Assembly: GCA_018267545.1 (NCBI GenBank)
Contig: JAFDYG010000219.1
Location: 21,411-85,410 of the forward strand
Source: Bacteroidota bacterium
GTDB taxonomy: Bacteria; Bacteroidota; Bacteroidia; Chitinophagales; Chitinophagaceae
Reading direction: 5' to 3'
DNA: 64,000 nt
The notes under the pieces were generated by a model that saw nothing but the letters and a program-made list of their open reading frames with translations, had not been told where the DNA came from and searched no databases. Below, in pieces: positions 34,185-43,597 of the stretch. Within the stretch, counting starts at the first letter, position 1. Every line of letters starts with the position of its first letter. The translations under genes were made by a program, and so were the position numbers.

Positions 34185-36599
34185 CTATTCCGACCGCAGG
34201 CTCTTCACCGGGTTCGAAAGTCCGGCCCGGATGGCCTGGTAGCTTACCGTCGCCAGCGCGATGATGACGACCGTCGCTCCCGCCAGGACGAAGATCCACC
34301 AGGAAAGGTCGATACGATACGCAAAGTCGTGCAGCCAGCTATTCATCGCATACCAGCCCAGCGGACCCGCGATCAGGAAGGCGATGCCGATCAGCCAAAG
34401 GAAGTCCGAGGAGAAGAGTGTGATGATCTGTCCCAGGGAAGCCCCCAGCACTTTCCGGATGCCGATCTCCTTGGTCCGCTGCTCGGCGGCAAACATGACC
34501 AGTCCCAGCAGTCCCATACAAGAGATCAGGATCGCCAGGACGGCGAAGAGGATGGAGAGCTTGGAGATGATCAGCTCGCTGGCGTATAGTTTCGAGTATT
34601 CCTCGTCGACAAACTGATAAGCGAATCCATACTTCGGATTGATGTCCTTATAGACTCTTTCGATACCTGCCAGCGCCTGACGGGTCTGCCCCGGACGGGT
34701 CTTGATCATGATGACGCCGAAGTATTCGAATTCCTTTACGTCGATCAGGATCGGTGCGATCGGGTCGTGGAGCGAACGAATATGAAAGTCCTTCACTACC
34801 CCGATGATATGCCCCTTCTTCTGCCAGGCCTGTACCCACTTCCCGATGGGGTCCTTCCATCCCATCTCGCGTACCGCCGTCTCATTGACGATAAATGCAT
34901 CCGCGGAGTCCGTCGGGTTGCTGCGGGAGAAATCCCGGCCCTTGACGATCTGCAGGTTCATCAGCTTGACGAAGTCATAGCCTACCGAAGAAGGATTGAC
35001 CCCTACCCTGCTATTCTTATCCTTGCCTTCCCAGGTGATCTGGTCGTCGGTCACCAAAAAATTCATGGAATGCGGCGTCTCGCTGCTACGGTCCACGATC
35101 GCCACACCGGGCAACGCCTCGGCCTGCTGTTTGAAGAGCGAATATCCCTTGATGTTCCCCAGCGCGCCTTCGATACGGACGTAGAGAAGGTTCGAGCGGT
35201 CGTAGCCAAGGTTCGTGGTTTGAACGTAGTTGGTTTGCCGCGTGATGACGATGGTAGCGATGAGAAGGACCAGGGTAAGGACAAATTGAAATACGGTCAA
35301 TCCCTTGCGGAACAGGATCGACCCTTGCGTATACCGGACCACGCCCTTCAGCACTTTCACGGGCTTCAGCGAAGAAAGATACAGCGCAGGATAGCTGCCC
35401 GCTACAAGTCCCGTTACAATAGCGGCGCTCAGCAGGGTTATCCAGAAGAAAAGGTTGGTCATCGGGAACTGGATATGCTTGCCGGTGAATAGATTGAACG
35501 CAGGGAGCAGCGTAAACAGCAGCGCCAGTGAAAGACCCGTAGCCAGCAGGGAAAAGAGCAGCGACTCGCCGATAAACTGTCCGATCAGATGGCTGCGCAA
35601 GGAGCCCACGACCTTGCGCAGACCTATTTCCTTGGCGCGTTTGACCGACCGGGCCGTCGCAAGATTCATGAAGTTGACACAAGCGATCAGCAGGATGAAG
35701 ATGGCGACGCTGGTGAAAATGCGGACGTATTCGATCCGGCCCGTAGCAGGCTTCCCGTTGACGAATGTGCTGTGCAGGTATTGATCCGAAACCCGTTGCA
35801 GACCTACGGTGATCGCGGCCCTCTCCTGCGGGTCGAGCCGTGTAGCCAGGAACTTGTTCATCGCCGTTTCCACCTTTTTGGTGTCTGCGCCCGGAGCCAG
35901 CTCCATATAGGTGCGGAAACCATTGCCCGACCATTCGATAAGATGTCTCCGCATGGTTTCCCAGGGTATCAGAAAGTCGAACTGCATGGAGCTTTTCTCC
36001 GGAATATTTTCAAATACTGAAGATACCGTCAGATCCTTTTTATTTTCAAACCGAACCGCCTTCCCTATCGCGGCCTGAGCGCTTCCAAAGAACAGCTCCG
36101 CCGTCTTCCGGGAGATGGCGATACCGTAAAGATTTTTCAATGCCGTCTCCGGCGTACCCTCCAATAAAGGATAGTCGAACAGCTTGAAAAAGTTTTCACT
36201 GGCGCGGCATCCGTTCAGCTTGATGATTTTCTCCCCGACCTGTATCGTCTCGGGATGCCCCCAGGGCAGCTCGTAACCCGTGGCAAAGTAACCGATCTGC
36301 TTTACACCGGGAACGGCCTGCTCCACGCCATCGAGTGCAAATATATTCACCTGCGGCGTATACTTGCGGGGAGTCGAATAATCTCCCTCCATATGCCCAT
36401 CGGCTTTTACCGACTTATATACCGTATAGAGATTTGGGCCATTCGAAAAGAAATTATCGACACCTTTTTCATCCTGCACCCAAAGAAAGATAAACAGGCA
36501 GCAGGTAATACCCAGGGCAAGCCCGAACACATTGATCCCGGAATACAGTTTGTGACGCGTAATGTTACGCCAGGCGATTTTGAAGTAGTTCTTTAACAT
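34185..36599 (-). CDS. ABC transporter permease, FtsX/MacB type (first of tandem by position)
   Basis: An 804-residue inner-membrane protein with the double FtsX layout. It starts MLKNYFKIAWRNITRHKLYSGIN, and its coupling elements are NFMNLATARSVKRAKEIGLRKVVGS in the first half and EQRTKEIGIRKVLGASLGQ in the second. Two large periplasmic MacB-like domains intervene; the C-terminal tail is NPVKSLRSE. It lies 13 bases after another permease of the same type (36613-38994) on the same strand. No ATPase gene is adjacent. The two share the family design but differ in the periplasmic parts, so they might pair into one heterodimeric transporter, or they may be independent duplicates. Confidence 0.9.
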   Translation of the reverse strand: MLKNYFKIAWRNITRHKLYSGINVFGLALGITCCLFIFLWVQDEKGVDNFFSNGPNLYTVYKSVKADGHMEGDYSTPRKYTPQVNIFALDGVEQAVPGVKQIGYFATGYELPWGHPETIQVGEKIIKLNGCRASENFFKLFDYPLLEGTPETALKNLYGIAISRKTAELFFGSAQAAIGKAVRFENKKDLTVSSVFENIPEKSSMQFDFLIPWETMRRHLIEWSGNGFRTYMELAPGADTKKVETAMNKFLATRLDPQERAAITVGLQRVSDQYLHSTFVNGKPATGRIEYVRIFTSVAIFILLIACVNFMNLATARSVKRAKEIGLRKVVGSLRSHLIGQFIGESLLFSLLATGLSLALLFTLLPAFNLFTGKHIQFPMTNLFFWITLLSAAIVTGLVAGSYPALYLSSLKPVKVLKGVVRYTQGSILFRKGLTVFQFVLTLVLLIATIVITRQTNYVQTTNLGYDRSNLLYVRIEGALGNIKGYSLFKQQAEALPGVAIVDRSSETPHSMNFLVTDDQITWEGKDKNSRVGVNPSSVGYDFVKLMNLQIVKGRDFSRSNPTDSADAFIVNETAVREMGWKDPIGKWVQAWQKKGHIIGVVKDFHIRSLHDPIAPILIDVKEFEYFGVIMIKTRPGQTRQALAGIERVYKDINPKYGFAYQFVDEEYSKLYASELIISKLSILFAVLAILISCMGLLGLVMFAAEQRTKEIGIRKVLGASLGQIITLFSSDFLWLIGIAFLIAGPLGWYAMNSWLHDFAYRIDLSWWIFVLAGATVVIIALATVSYQAIRAGLSNPVKSLRSE

Positions 36600-36612
36600 A
36601 GATCGGTTATGT

Positions 36613-38994
36613 TTATTCGGTTCTCAAGCTCTCGACGGGATTTCTTGCGGCTGCTCTCAGGCTCTGATAGCCGATGGTCAGCAGCGTGATGACCAGGGCA
36701 GCAAAGGCCGTCAGCACGAATACGTCGGCCTTGATCGTCGTCCGGTACGCAAAGGCATCCAGCCAGCGGTGCATACCCAGGTAGACCAGCGGAAAAGCGA
36801 TTAGAATGGACAAGAGCACCAGGGCCAGGAATTCCCGGGATAACAGAAACGTCAGCTGGAAGATCGAAGCGCCGACGACTTTTCGGATCCCCAGCTCCTT
36901 TTTCCGTTTTTGTGCGGTAAAGGCTGCCAGGCCGAACAGACCCAGACAGGAAATAAAGATGGCCAGGCCCGCAAAATATTTCGACAGAACGCCTACCCGC
37001 TGCTCCGAGGCATAGAGCGCATTGTAGTCCTGTTCAAGAAAGCGATACTCGAAGGCCAGCCCCGGATTGAACCGGTTGTAGAGATCTTTGAGCGCGGCGA
37101 TCGTAGCGGTTTCGCTGCCCTTCCTGACCCGAACGGCTACATTTCCCGCAAACGCATATGCCTGAAAGAAGCAAGGCTTTATATTCTGATACAGGGATTC
37201 GAAATTAAAGTCCGATGCTATACCGACGATCTGCTTGTCCTGTCCCCAGAACCGGATGGTCTTCCCGACGGGGTCTTTTAGCCCCATTGCTTTTATCGCC
37301 GTTTCGTTAAAGATGATCTCGCCGCGGGCGTGCTCGTTGGGCGAAAAATATCGGCCTTCTTTTAAACGAATGCCGATCGCCTGTAAAAAATTGTATCCCA
37401 CTTCCAGGTTGGCAAAGCTCATCTGATCCCCTCCTGGCGGCCTTCCGGGCCAGTCCAGTCCTCCAATGCCTCCGTGCCGTCCCGTCAGCGTATGATAATA
37501 GGTGGAGACGGCGGCCGCGCCCGGGATTTTCTCCGCTTCATGAAGAAACGAAACGGCCGATTGCCGGCTGACCGAATCATTCGCAGATGGGTATTCAAAA
37601 TAAAGCACGTGGTCCCGGTCATAACCCAGGTTCCGGGTCTGGATATAGTTTATCTGCTGATAGATAATCAGCACCGAAGCGATCAGAACAACCGAAAGGG
37701 TAAACTGGAAAACGACCAATCCCTTTCGGGTCCACAGCTCGCTCCAGGAAGAAGGGACTTTCCCCTTCAGGACCGTCACCGGCCGGAAACCCGACAGGTG
37801 GAAGGCGGGATAGCTGCCAGCCAGGATTCCCGTGAGCAGGGTTATTCCCAATACGGACGCCACGGTACCGGCATTGACCATAATATGCAATTGCTTACCG
37901 GTAATTTCATTAAAGACCGGAAGCAACAGCTGCAGCAGGATCAAGGACAGCCCCAGCGCCATAAAGCTCAGCAGGACCGATTCGCCCAGGTATTGCAGGA
38001 CCAGTATATGACGAGGTGCGCCCACCACCTTCTTGATGCCCACTTCCTTCGCACGATGCGCCGCCTTGGCCGTGGACAGGTTCATAAAGTTTATACAGGC
38101 GATGACAAGGATAAAAATCGCCACGATGGAGAAAAGCCGGACGTATACAATTCGTCCGCCCGTCTGTACGCCGTTCTCATAATGATCGTGCAGGTAGCGG
38201 TCCGAGAATTTCACCAAAGACAACACGGGCTGTTCGTGCTTAACCTGCCTTTCCAAAAAGTCGTGCATCTTGGCATTCAGCTGCCGTAAATCGGTTCCTT
38301 CCCTGACGAGCACAAAAGTATGCGGGTCGCTGTTGCCCCACTCCTTTAGCCCGTCCCTCTTTTCAAGAGCTATGTCGTAATTGAAGGTAAAGTCGAACTG
38401 TTCGGTTGCATTGTCCGGATTGTGCCGGAAGACGGCTCGGATGACATAGTCGCCGCTAAATTCGTTCTGCTCCCATTGAATAGATTTACCGATAACATCG
38501 CTGGTGCTGCCAAACAGCTTTTCGGCCATCTGATCCGAGATCGCTACCGCATGCTTGTCGGCAAAGAGCTGATCCCGGCTGCCTGCCAGGATCGGGCAGG
38601 TAAAAATGTCAAAATAATCGGCGCTCACATACTGACCGGCAGCCTTCAGGTGCTTGTCTCCAAAGACAACCGTCGCCTTGGAATTAAACCACGAGGCTGG
38701 AAAGACCATCGCGGCTTTTTCCACCTCGGGCAGCTCCTTTTTCAAAGCTGGCGCCAGAATACCCGGTGTATATGTGCCGACGTTGACTCCACTGGCGGAC
38801 TTGCTTATCCTCAACACCTGGTAGAGCCGTGCGTCCTTTTCATTGTACTTGTCCATGTTCAGCTCGTCGCTTACCCACAGGCCGATCAGCAGCGTACAGG
38901 TGACACCGACAGAAAGCCCCAGCAAATTGAGAATGGTAAACTGGCGGTCCTTTTTGAGATTGCGCCAGGTAAGTTGAAGAAAGCTTTTCAGCAT
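36613..38994 (-). CDS. ABC transporter permease, FtsX/MacB type (upstream tandem member)
   Basis: A 793-residue inner-membrane protein with two FtsX units. The start was moved from an upstream GTG-like extension to ATG 38994, which gives the canonical MLKSFLQLTWRNLKKDRQFT. Motifs are NFMNLSTAKAAHRAKEVGIKKVVGA and QKRKKELGIRKVVGASIFQ, and the tail is NPVESLRTE. Periplasmic MacB-like domains contain ISDQMAEKLFG and NETAIKAMGLKDPVGK, both usual in this family. It precedes the second permease by 13 bases. Substrate unknown; no ATP-binding partner nearby. Confidence 0.9.
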   Translation of the reverse strand: MLKSFLQLTWRNLKKDRQFTILNLLGLSVGVTCTLLIGLWVSDELNMDKYNEKDARLYQVLRISKSASGVNVGTYTPGILAPALKKELPEVEKAAMVFPASWFNSKATVVFGDKHLKAAGQYVSADYFDIFTCPILAGSRDQLFADKHAVAISDQMAEKLFGSTSDVIGKSIQWEQNEFSGDYVIRAVFRHNPDNATEQFDFTFNYDIALEKRDGLKEWGNSDPHTFVLVREGTDLRQLNAKMHDFLERQVKHEQPVLSLVKFSDRYLHDHYENGVQTGGRIVYVRLFSIVAIFILVIACINFMNLSTAKAAHRAKEVGIKKVVGAPRHILVLQYLGESVLLSFMALGLSLILLQLLLPVFNEITGKQLHIMVNAGTVASVLGITLLTGILAGSYPAFHLSGFRPVTVLKGKVPSSWSELWTRKGLVVFQFTLSVVLIASVLIIYQQINYIQTRNLGYDRDHVLYFEYPSANDSVSRQSAVSFLHEAEKIPGAAAVSTYYHTLTGRHGGIGGLDWPGRPPGGDQMSFANLEVGYNFLQAIGIRLKEGRYFSPNEHARGEIIFNETAIKAMGLKDPVGKTIRFWGQDKQIVGIASDFNFESLYQNIKPCFFQAYAFAGNVAVRVRKGSETATIAALKDLYNRFNPGLAFEYRFLEQDYNALYASEQRVGVLSKYFAGLAIFISCLGLFGLAAFTAQKRKKELGIRKVVGASIFQLTFLLSREFLALVLLSILIAFPLVYLGMHRWLDAFAYRTTIKADVFVLTAFAALVITLLTIGYQSLRAAARNPVESLRTE

Positions 38995-39091
38995 GGCAGT
39001 ATATTGTCCCAATACTACTACCAACCGGATGCCCTTTTTTTATTTTTTGAAAACCAGCTCTTTATAAAACTAAAGAAGGCATAACTGTCCG

Positions 39092-41104
39092 CTATCGATA
39101 CACCTGCTGTCCGTTACTACGGATATAGTTCGCCACGTCCACCATCGGTGCCACCCAGATCTCGCTCTCGTGCTCTTTTAGGAATTTGATCAGCTGCCGG
39201 TGGTCCTCCAGGGCGACATTGATATTGTGCCCGCCGCCCACGCCATGAAAGAGAAAGACCACCATCCGGCGGGACCCCATCGCCTGCCTGACCAGGTTGA
39301 TCATATAGTCCGCTTTCTGGCCGTTGATGCCATAACAGTGTACGTCCGAAAGATCGATGCGCTCCGCGGTCTCGAAGCTATAGGTCGTCCCGCGGGCCGC
39401 CGCAAAATCGTTCTTCAGCGAATCATAGAACAGGGTATCGCCGATCTTCAGGTCGCCGCAGGGAAAGGCAAAAGTTCGAACGGTCTTGCCGTCGATGGCA
39501 TGGAGCAGGTCGTTATTGGCCCGGATTTCCTGCACGGCTCTTTTGACCGTATATCGCCGGAGGTCTTGTTCGGGGGCAACCCATTCCCGCCCGCCGGATC
39601 CGCCTTCGCAGGGATGAAAGAGCGAATGATTCCCCAGCTCATGGCCCTCGGCGGCTGCCTTCCTCCACTCGGCAACGCGCTTATTGGTCACAGGCGAGGA
39701 GCCAATCAGATAAAACGTCCCCTTGAAGCCAACGCTGTCCAGCTCCGGCAGGACGTTATCCAGGTGTACGTCGATGGCGTCATCGTAGGTGAGGACCACG
39801 GCGCAGCGTTTATGATTCCAGGAATCGCCGGTCCAGGCGCTGGCTCTTTCCTGCGGTGGATAGATTTTATACCGGCCGCCGCAGTGCAGCAGGCTCATGA
39901 TATAGAGCAGGCCGTCATAATAGCGTTCGACCCACTCGGACGGGATAGGAGCATTCCAGAGTTCTTCCGTAAAAGCCTTGCTCCGTGCGTTGGTCGCCGC
40001 TAAGCTGGCCACGGCATTGGTTGCGATGAGACCGCTGGCGTGGCGGTTGTCCAGCTTCTCTCCTTCCAGCGTATACTGACAGCCGTAAGTGTTCTGTCCC
40101 TGCGAGGTAAAGAAGGCCTGAATCCGGTCGCTCAGCACGGGTTGCTGTACGTCCTTTCGCCACCAGTTCCAGTCGACCGACCAGTTGCTGGCGGTTCGCC
40201 AGGAGTCGAAGGAAAAATTGGCCGAGCGGTGATTCCGCGCAGAGACGAAGGCCGTTCCGTCGAAGTTGGCGTAGTCGGGAGCGAGTCCGGTTTTGGGGTT
40301 GGTCACCTTTCGAAAGTATTTCCGGCTCGTATCGGCGGCGGCGGCCCAGAAAGCCCGGTCTGGCAGGGGACCCCAGCGCGCCCATAGCTCGTAAAAGGCC
40401 GGCAGGTGATAGGAAGGGTCGGAGAAATTGTTGCGGTCCACGTTCGGTACGAAGCGGATCATCTTCGCCTCTTCGTTGACCATGGTGGCGACCGACCTCG
40501 GGCCAAACTTCGTCGGACCCGATTTCAGCTTATGGTGCCGCATCGTCGTCAGGATCTTGTCGGCCCAGGCCTTGTAGTCGTAGACCCCTTTTCCGTTTCC
40601 CCAACGCCCCGAGGCGAAATACAGGGACATGACAAAGTATTCTTCTCCATCCGGCGCCGGAGTCTCCTCATTGGGCGTTCCATCCCTCTTTAGAGACCAG
40701 TTGAAATATCCCTCCGAAGGATGCGCGGTGTCGGTGACATACATATAGGTCAGGGCATAGTTCCAGATGGCGTCGAATTCCGCTTTCTTGTCCAGCTGCA
40801 CCGAAATCATCATCCCATAAGACATGCCTTCGCTGCGGATGTCGTGGTGCGGTACGTCGCTGACATAGGCCAGCGGCCCGTTGGCGTTGCTGCCGGCAGG
40901 AAAATAAACGGCATGCGCCGTGTCGCCATAAAACAACTGTTGAAACGCCGCGTTCAGCTTATTGGTGAGCTCTGCTTCGCTGTGTCCGTTTTCCCGGAAC
41001 AGATTGCGGTACTGGCCGGTGGCGTAGGCGCCCTTGCCGTCGTTTAGCTGGGCCTGGCTATCGATGCAAGTAAGAATCAGCAGGAAAGGCAATAATCGTT
41101 TCAT
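39092..41104 (-). CDS. GH8 glycosidase fused to polysaccharide deacetylase
   Basis: A 670-residue exported two-domain enzyme. The signal peptide ends DSQAQ (19). Residues 20-415 are a glycoside hydrolase family 8 domain: SEGMSYGMM (91-99) contains Glu92, the probable general acid, and FSFDSWRTASN (298-308) contains Asp300, the probable base, as in reducing-end xylose-releasing exo-oligoxylanases. Residues 430-670 are a CE4-type deacetylase: LTYDDA (438-443, Asp441/Asp442), GHELGNHSLFHP (487-498; His493, His497), FAFPCGDL and the late FLFHG. GH8 covers xylanases, chitosanases and cellulases, so xylan or chitosan are the likely substrates. ATG 41104 was chosen over an upstream start because it begins the signal peptide. 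It follows the LytTR regulator gene by 44 bases. Confidence 0.88.
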   Translation of the reverse strand: MKRLLPFLLILTCIDSQAQLNDGKGAYATGQYRNLFRENGHSEAELTNKLNAAFQQLFYGDTAHAVYFPAGSNANGPLAYVSDVPHHDIRSEGMSYGMMISVQLDKKAEFDAIWNYALTYMYVTDTAHPSEGYFNWSLKRDGTPNEETPAPDGEEYFVMSLYFASGRWGNGKGVYDYKAWADKILTTMRHHKLKSGPTKFGPRSVATMVNEEAKMIRFVPNVDRNNFSDPSYHLPAFYELWARWGPLPDRAFWAAAADTSRKYFRKVTNPKTGLAPDYANFDGTAFVSARNHRSANFSFDSWRTASNWSVDWNWWRKDVQQPVLSDRIQAFFTSQGQNTYGCQYTLEGEKLDNRHASGLIATNAVASLAATNARSKAFTEELWNAPIPSEWVERYYDGLLYIMSLLHCGGRYKIYPPQERASAWTGDSWNHKRCAVVLTYDDAIDVHLDNVLPELDSVGFKGTFYLIGSSPVTNKRVAEWRKAAAEGHELGNHSLFHPCEGGSGGREWVAPEQDLRRYTVKRAVQEIRANNDLLHAIDGKTVRTFAFPCGDLKIGDTLFYDSLKNDFAAARGTTYSFETAERIDLSDVHCYGINGQKADYMINLVRQAMGSRRMVVFLFHGVGGGHNINVALEDHRQLIKFLKEHESEIWVAPMVDVANYIRSNGQQVYR

Positions 41105-41148
41105 GTCCTCCAAGGTAGCCATCTTGCAATCGATTGCAAAATTATTTT

Positions 41149-41832
41149 TCAGCGCTGGATCATCTCGAGAAGCGTCTTCCGGTACGTATCCGACAAAGGC
41201 AGCTCCAGATCTCCGATACGAACGGTATCCCTGCCGACAGAGTCGATCTTCGCAAGCGCTACCAGGTAAGACTTATGAATCCGGCATACCCAGCCGGGCG
41301 GGATCAGCTGTTCCAGCTCTCCAAAGGTTTGCAGGGTCATGATCTGCTTCCCGGCGGCATAGATGCGCCGGTAATCCCGCATGCCTTCCACATAGATCAG
41401 ATCGTCCAGCTGTATGCGTTCGAGGCGGTACTCCGTCTTGACGAAGATGAATTTGCGGTCGGCCGGCGTCTCCTTGCCTCGCTGCTGCCGCACCTTATCA
41501 ATGGCTTGAAGAAACCTTTCAAAGGTATAGGGCTTTAGGAGATAGTCCGTGACATTCAGCTCATACCCCTTCAGCGCGTATTCGTGATAAGCCGTGCTGA
41601 GCAACACCTGACTGTCGATCCGCATCGACTCGAGCAGCTGTATGCCCGAGAAATTCCCCATATTGATGTCCAGGAAGATCAGGTCGACGGTGTGACTCTG
41701 AAGAAACGTCAGCGCTTCCATCGCGCCGTCGAAGACCCCCACGAGATTCATAAACGGAAGCCGTTCCAGATAGCCCCGAATCCGCTCCTGTGCCAGGGGC
41801 TCGTCTTCTACGATGATACAGTCAATTCGCAT
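41149..41832 (-). CDS. LytTR-family response regulator
   Basis: A 227-residue regulator. The receiver domain has VEDEP (8-12), phosphoacceptor Asp55 in LIFLDINMGN and LLKPYTFERFL with the conserved Lys. The LytTR domain starts near residue 130 with FIFVKTEYRLERIQLDDLIYVEG and contains WVCRIHKSYLVALAKIDSV. It overlaps its kinase gene by 11 bases and is the fourth gene of an operon that begins with a BcrA-like ABC ATPase, an arrangement suited to detecting and exporting a cell-wall-active peptide. Its own downstream neighbour is the GH8-deacetylase gene. Confidence 0.93.
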   Translation of the reverse strand: MRIDCIIVEDEPLAQERIRGYLERLPFMNLVGVFDGAMEALTFLQSHTVDLIFLDINMGNFSGIQLLESMRIDSQVLLSTAYHEYALKGYELNVTDYLLKPYTFERFLQAIDKVRQQRGKETPADRKFIFVKTEYRLERIQLDDLIYVEGMRDYRRIYAAGKQIMTLQTFGELEQLIPPGWVCRIHKSYLVALAKIDSVGRDTVRIGDLELPLSDTYRKTLLEMIQR

Positions 41833-42829
41833 AATTCAAGGTAAGTGTGGCTTTATAAATATTATCCCCGGTATTGATGTCCAGACGGTGACGACCCGGA
41901 TAGAGAAGCGCCAGCCGGCGGCGGATCAGGCTGTCTCCCAGCCCCCCGCCAGAAGAGCCACCCTCCTGGTACTTATTCTCGCAGACAAAGACGATCTGGT
42001 CATCTCCAAGTGTAAATTTCACCCGGATCGAATTCTTCTCCGCATGCTTGAAGGCGTTTTCGATAAAAGGGATGAACAGCATGGGTTCGACCAGCCTGTC
42101 CTGAGCATTCCCCTCAACCGTATAGTGGATATACTCCGGATGTGTCGTCCTGATCTTCTGCAGTTCTATATATTTATCGATATACTGCAGCTCCTGCCGG
42201 ATGGGGATCTGCGGCGTATTTGTTTCGTAAAGTACAAATCTCAAAATATCCGAGAGCTTGTTCAGATAGACCGAGGCTCTCTCCGCGTCCTTTTGGATCA
42301 GCACATCGATATTGTTGAGGGTATTGAACAGGAAGTGCGGATTCAGTTGCGATTTGATCAGGTCCAGCTCCATCGACTCCTTCAGCCGGATGTCTTCATA
42401 CCAGCTGATAAAGCCTTTGATGACCATTGCAAGCACGCCGTGGATGCCTCCGATGATGGATAGAATCAGCCACTCCATCGCAAAATCCTTCGTCAACCTA
42501 ATCTGGAATCTCGGAGCATAAAGCCAGGAGACCACCGCCAGCGCCAGCAACGTCGCGCCTCCTGCGACGCCGACTCCGGTGACGAATAAGCGGACGAATC
42601 TTTTCGTCTTGAGAAAACGGGAAAACAGGACGCCATAGAAGACATAAAATATCAGTACAGGTACGCCCACAAGCATGATAAGCCCCGGCGAGTAGCTGAC
42701 CATCTGCCACAAGGTCAGGTGCAGGATATGCCGCGACCGGATCCAGACAAAAAACAAAAACAGTAAGATCAGGATCAGATACGTCATCCAATACGCCGCG
42801 TGCATTAAGACTATAACGAATCGCTTCAT
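41822..42829 (-). CDS. LytS-type sensor histidine kinase
   Basis: A 335-residue membrane kinase with four hydrophobic segments (about 3-24, 38-62, 75-100, 110-135). The phosphoacceptor lies in SQLNPHFLFNTLNNIDVLI, and the ATPase domain is intact: FIENAFKHAEKNS and GGGLGDSLIRRRLALLYPGRH. The frame extends far upstream without a stop (to 43561), but that extension lies inside the permease gene and is rejected in favour of ATG 42829. It overlaps the permease by 4 bases and the response regulator by 11. It probably senses through the membrane part together with the ABC transporter, as known for BceS-like kinases, though those are of another kinase family. Confidence 0.92.
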   Translation of the reverse strand: MKRFVIVLMHAAYWMTYLILILLFLFFVWIRSRHILHLTLWQMVSYSPGLIMLVGVPVLIFYVFYGVLFSRFLKTKRFVRLFVTGVGVAGGATLLALAVVSWLYAPRFQIRLTKDFAMEWLILSIIGGIHGVLAMVIKGFISWYEDIRLKESMELDLIKSQLNPHFLFNTLNNIDVLIQKDAERASVYLNKLSDILRFVLYETNTPQIPIRQELQYIDKYIELQKIRTTHPEYIHYTVEGNAQDRLVEPMLFIPFIENAFKHAEKNSIRVKFTLGDDQIVFVCENKYQEGGSSGGGLGDSLIRRRLALLYPGRHRLDINTGDNIYKATLTLNYAN

Positions 42830-43593
42830 CCCTTCTCTTTTCTGGAAATATAAAGAATATAGCTCAATATCGTCAGGACCCCAAAATAGCCCAGTTCCCA
42901 GACCTCCAGCGAAGCTCCCGAATGAACACGTCCGCCCAGGAAAGTATACCAGGTATACGTATAAGGAACCAAATAGCCATATTTCCAGTGCACCGCAATC
43001 GCCGACGCCACGTAGAGCCCAAAGCCGATACCCAGCGGAACCAGGAAGTTCTTGAACCGGAGGCTGACCAGGTATTGCAGGGCTACGATCGGCAGGGATG
43101 ACAGGAAAAACTTCCCGCTGCCTTTTAGAAACGACAGCCACGGAAAGGGTTCGAGCGGATACGGAACGGACCGGAAGAAAAGACAGGGCAGCACGCCAGT
43201 GAGATAAATGCCGATATTGAACAGCAAAAAGAATTGCACCAGCATGACCAGGATTACGGCCAATTTGGCAAAAAAGATCGTCGTCAGGCTTTGCGGGGTC
43301 GTATGCAATTGCTTCCAGGTATTGTTCCGGAATTCCAGCTGGGTGATCAGGCTGGTCGCCAGGATGACGCCGATCGGCAGAAGGAAGAAGCCCATAAACT
43401 GCCAGGAGCGGCTGTATAGCTTTTGCCAGAGAAGCGGGTCCCGATTGGCCGCAGCCAGACCATCCGGCTCGGAGAGTCTTGCACCCAGGATAATCAATGG
43501 AATAAAGAAACCGCCGATAAGAACCAGCCAGGCAGCGGCGGTACGTTTTCGTTTTAGCCATTCACTGGAGAAGCTGTCGATAAAAGTTGTCAT
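42826..43593 (-). CDS. ABC-2-type transporter permease (bacitracin/lantibiotic-exporter-like)
   Basis: A 255-residue inner-membrane protein with six hydrophobic segments, for example AAAWLVLIGGFFIPLIILG, FMGFFLLPIGVILATSLIT, LAVILVMLVQFFLLFNIGIYL and GVLTILSYILYIS. Length and topology match the ABC-2 permeases paired with BcrA-type ATPases (lantibiotic immunity, bacitracin export). The signature helix-loop LEFRNNTWKQLHTTPQS after the second helix is the usual coupling element. ATG 43593 was preferred over an upstream extension of 20 residues because it starts with MTTFIDSF. It is 4 bases from the ATPase gene and overlaps the kinase gene by 4 bases. Confidence 0.86.
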   Translation of the reverse strand: MTTFIDSFSSEWLKRKRTAAAWLVLIGGFFIPLIILGARLSEPDGLAAANRDPLLWQKLYSRSWQFMGFFLLPIGVILATSLITQLEFRNNTWKQLHTTPQSLTTIFFAKLAVILVMLVQFFLLFNIGIYLTGVLPCLFFRSVPYPLEPFPWLSFLKGSGKFFLSSLPIVALQYLVSLRFKNFLVPLGIGFGLYVASAIAVHWKYGYLVPYTYTWYTFLGGRVHSGASLEVWELGYFGVLTILSYILYISRKEKG

Positions 43594-43597
43594 GAAT

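Noticed and set aside
42830-43561. Upstream extension of the LytS kinase frame to 579 residues
   Set aside because: The added part reads as Arg/Cys/Gly-rich out-of-frame sequence inside the ABC permease gene; the kinase proper starts at ATG 42829.
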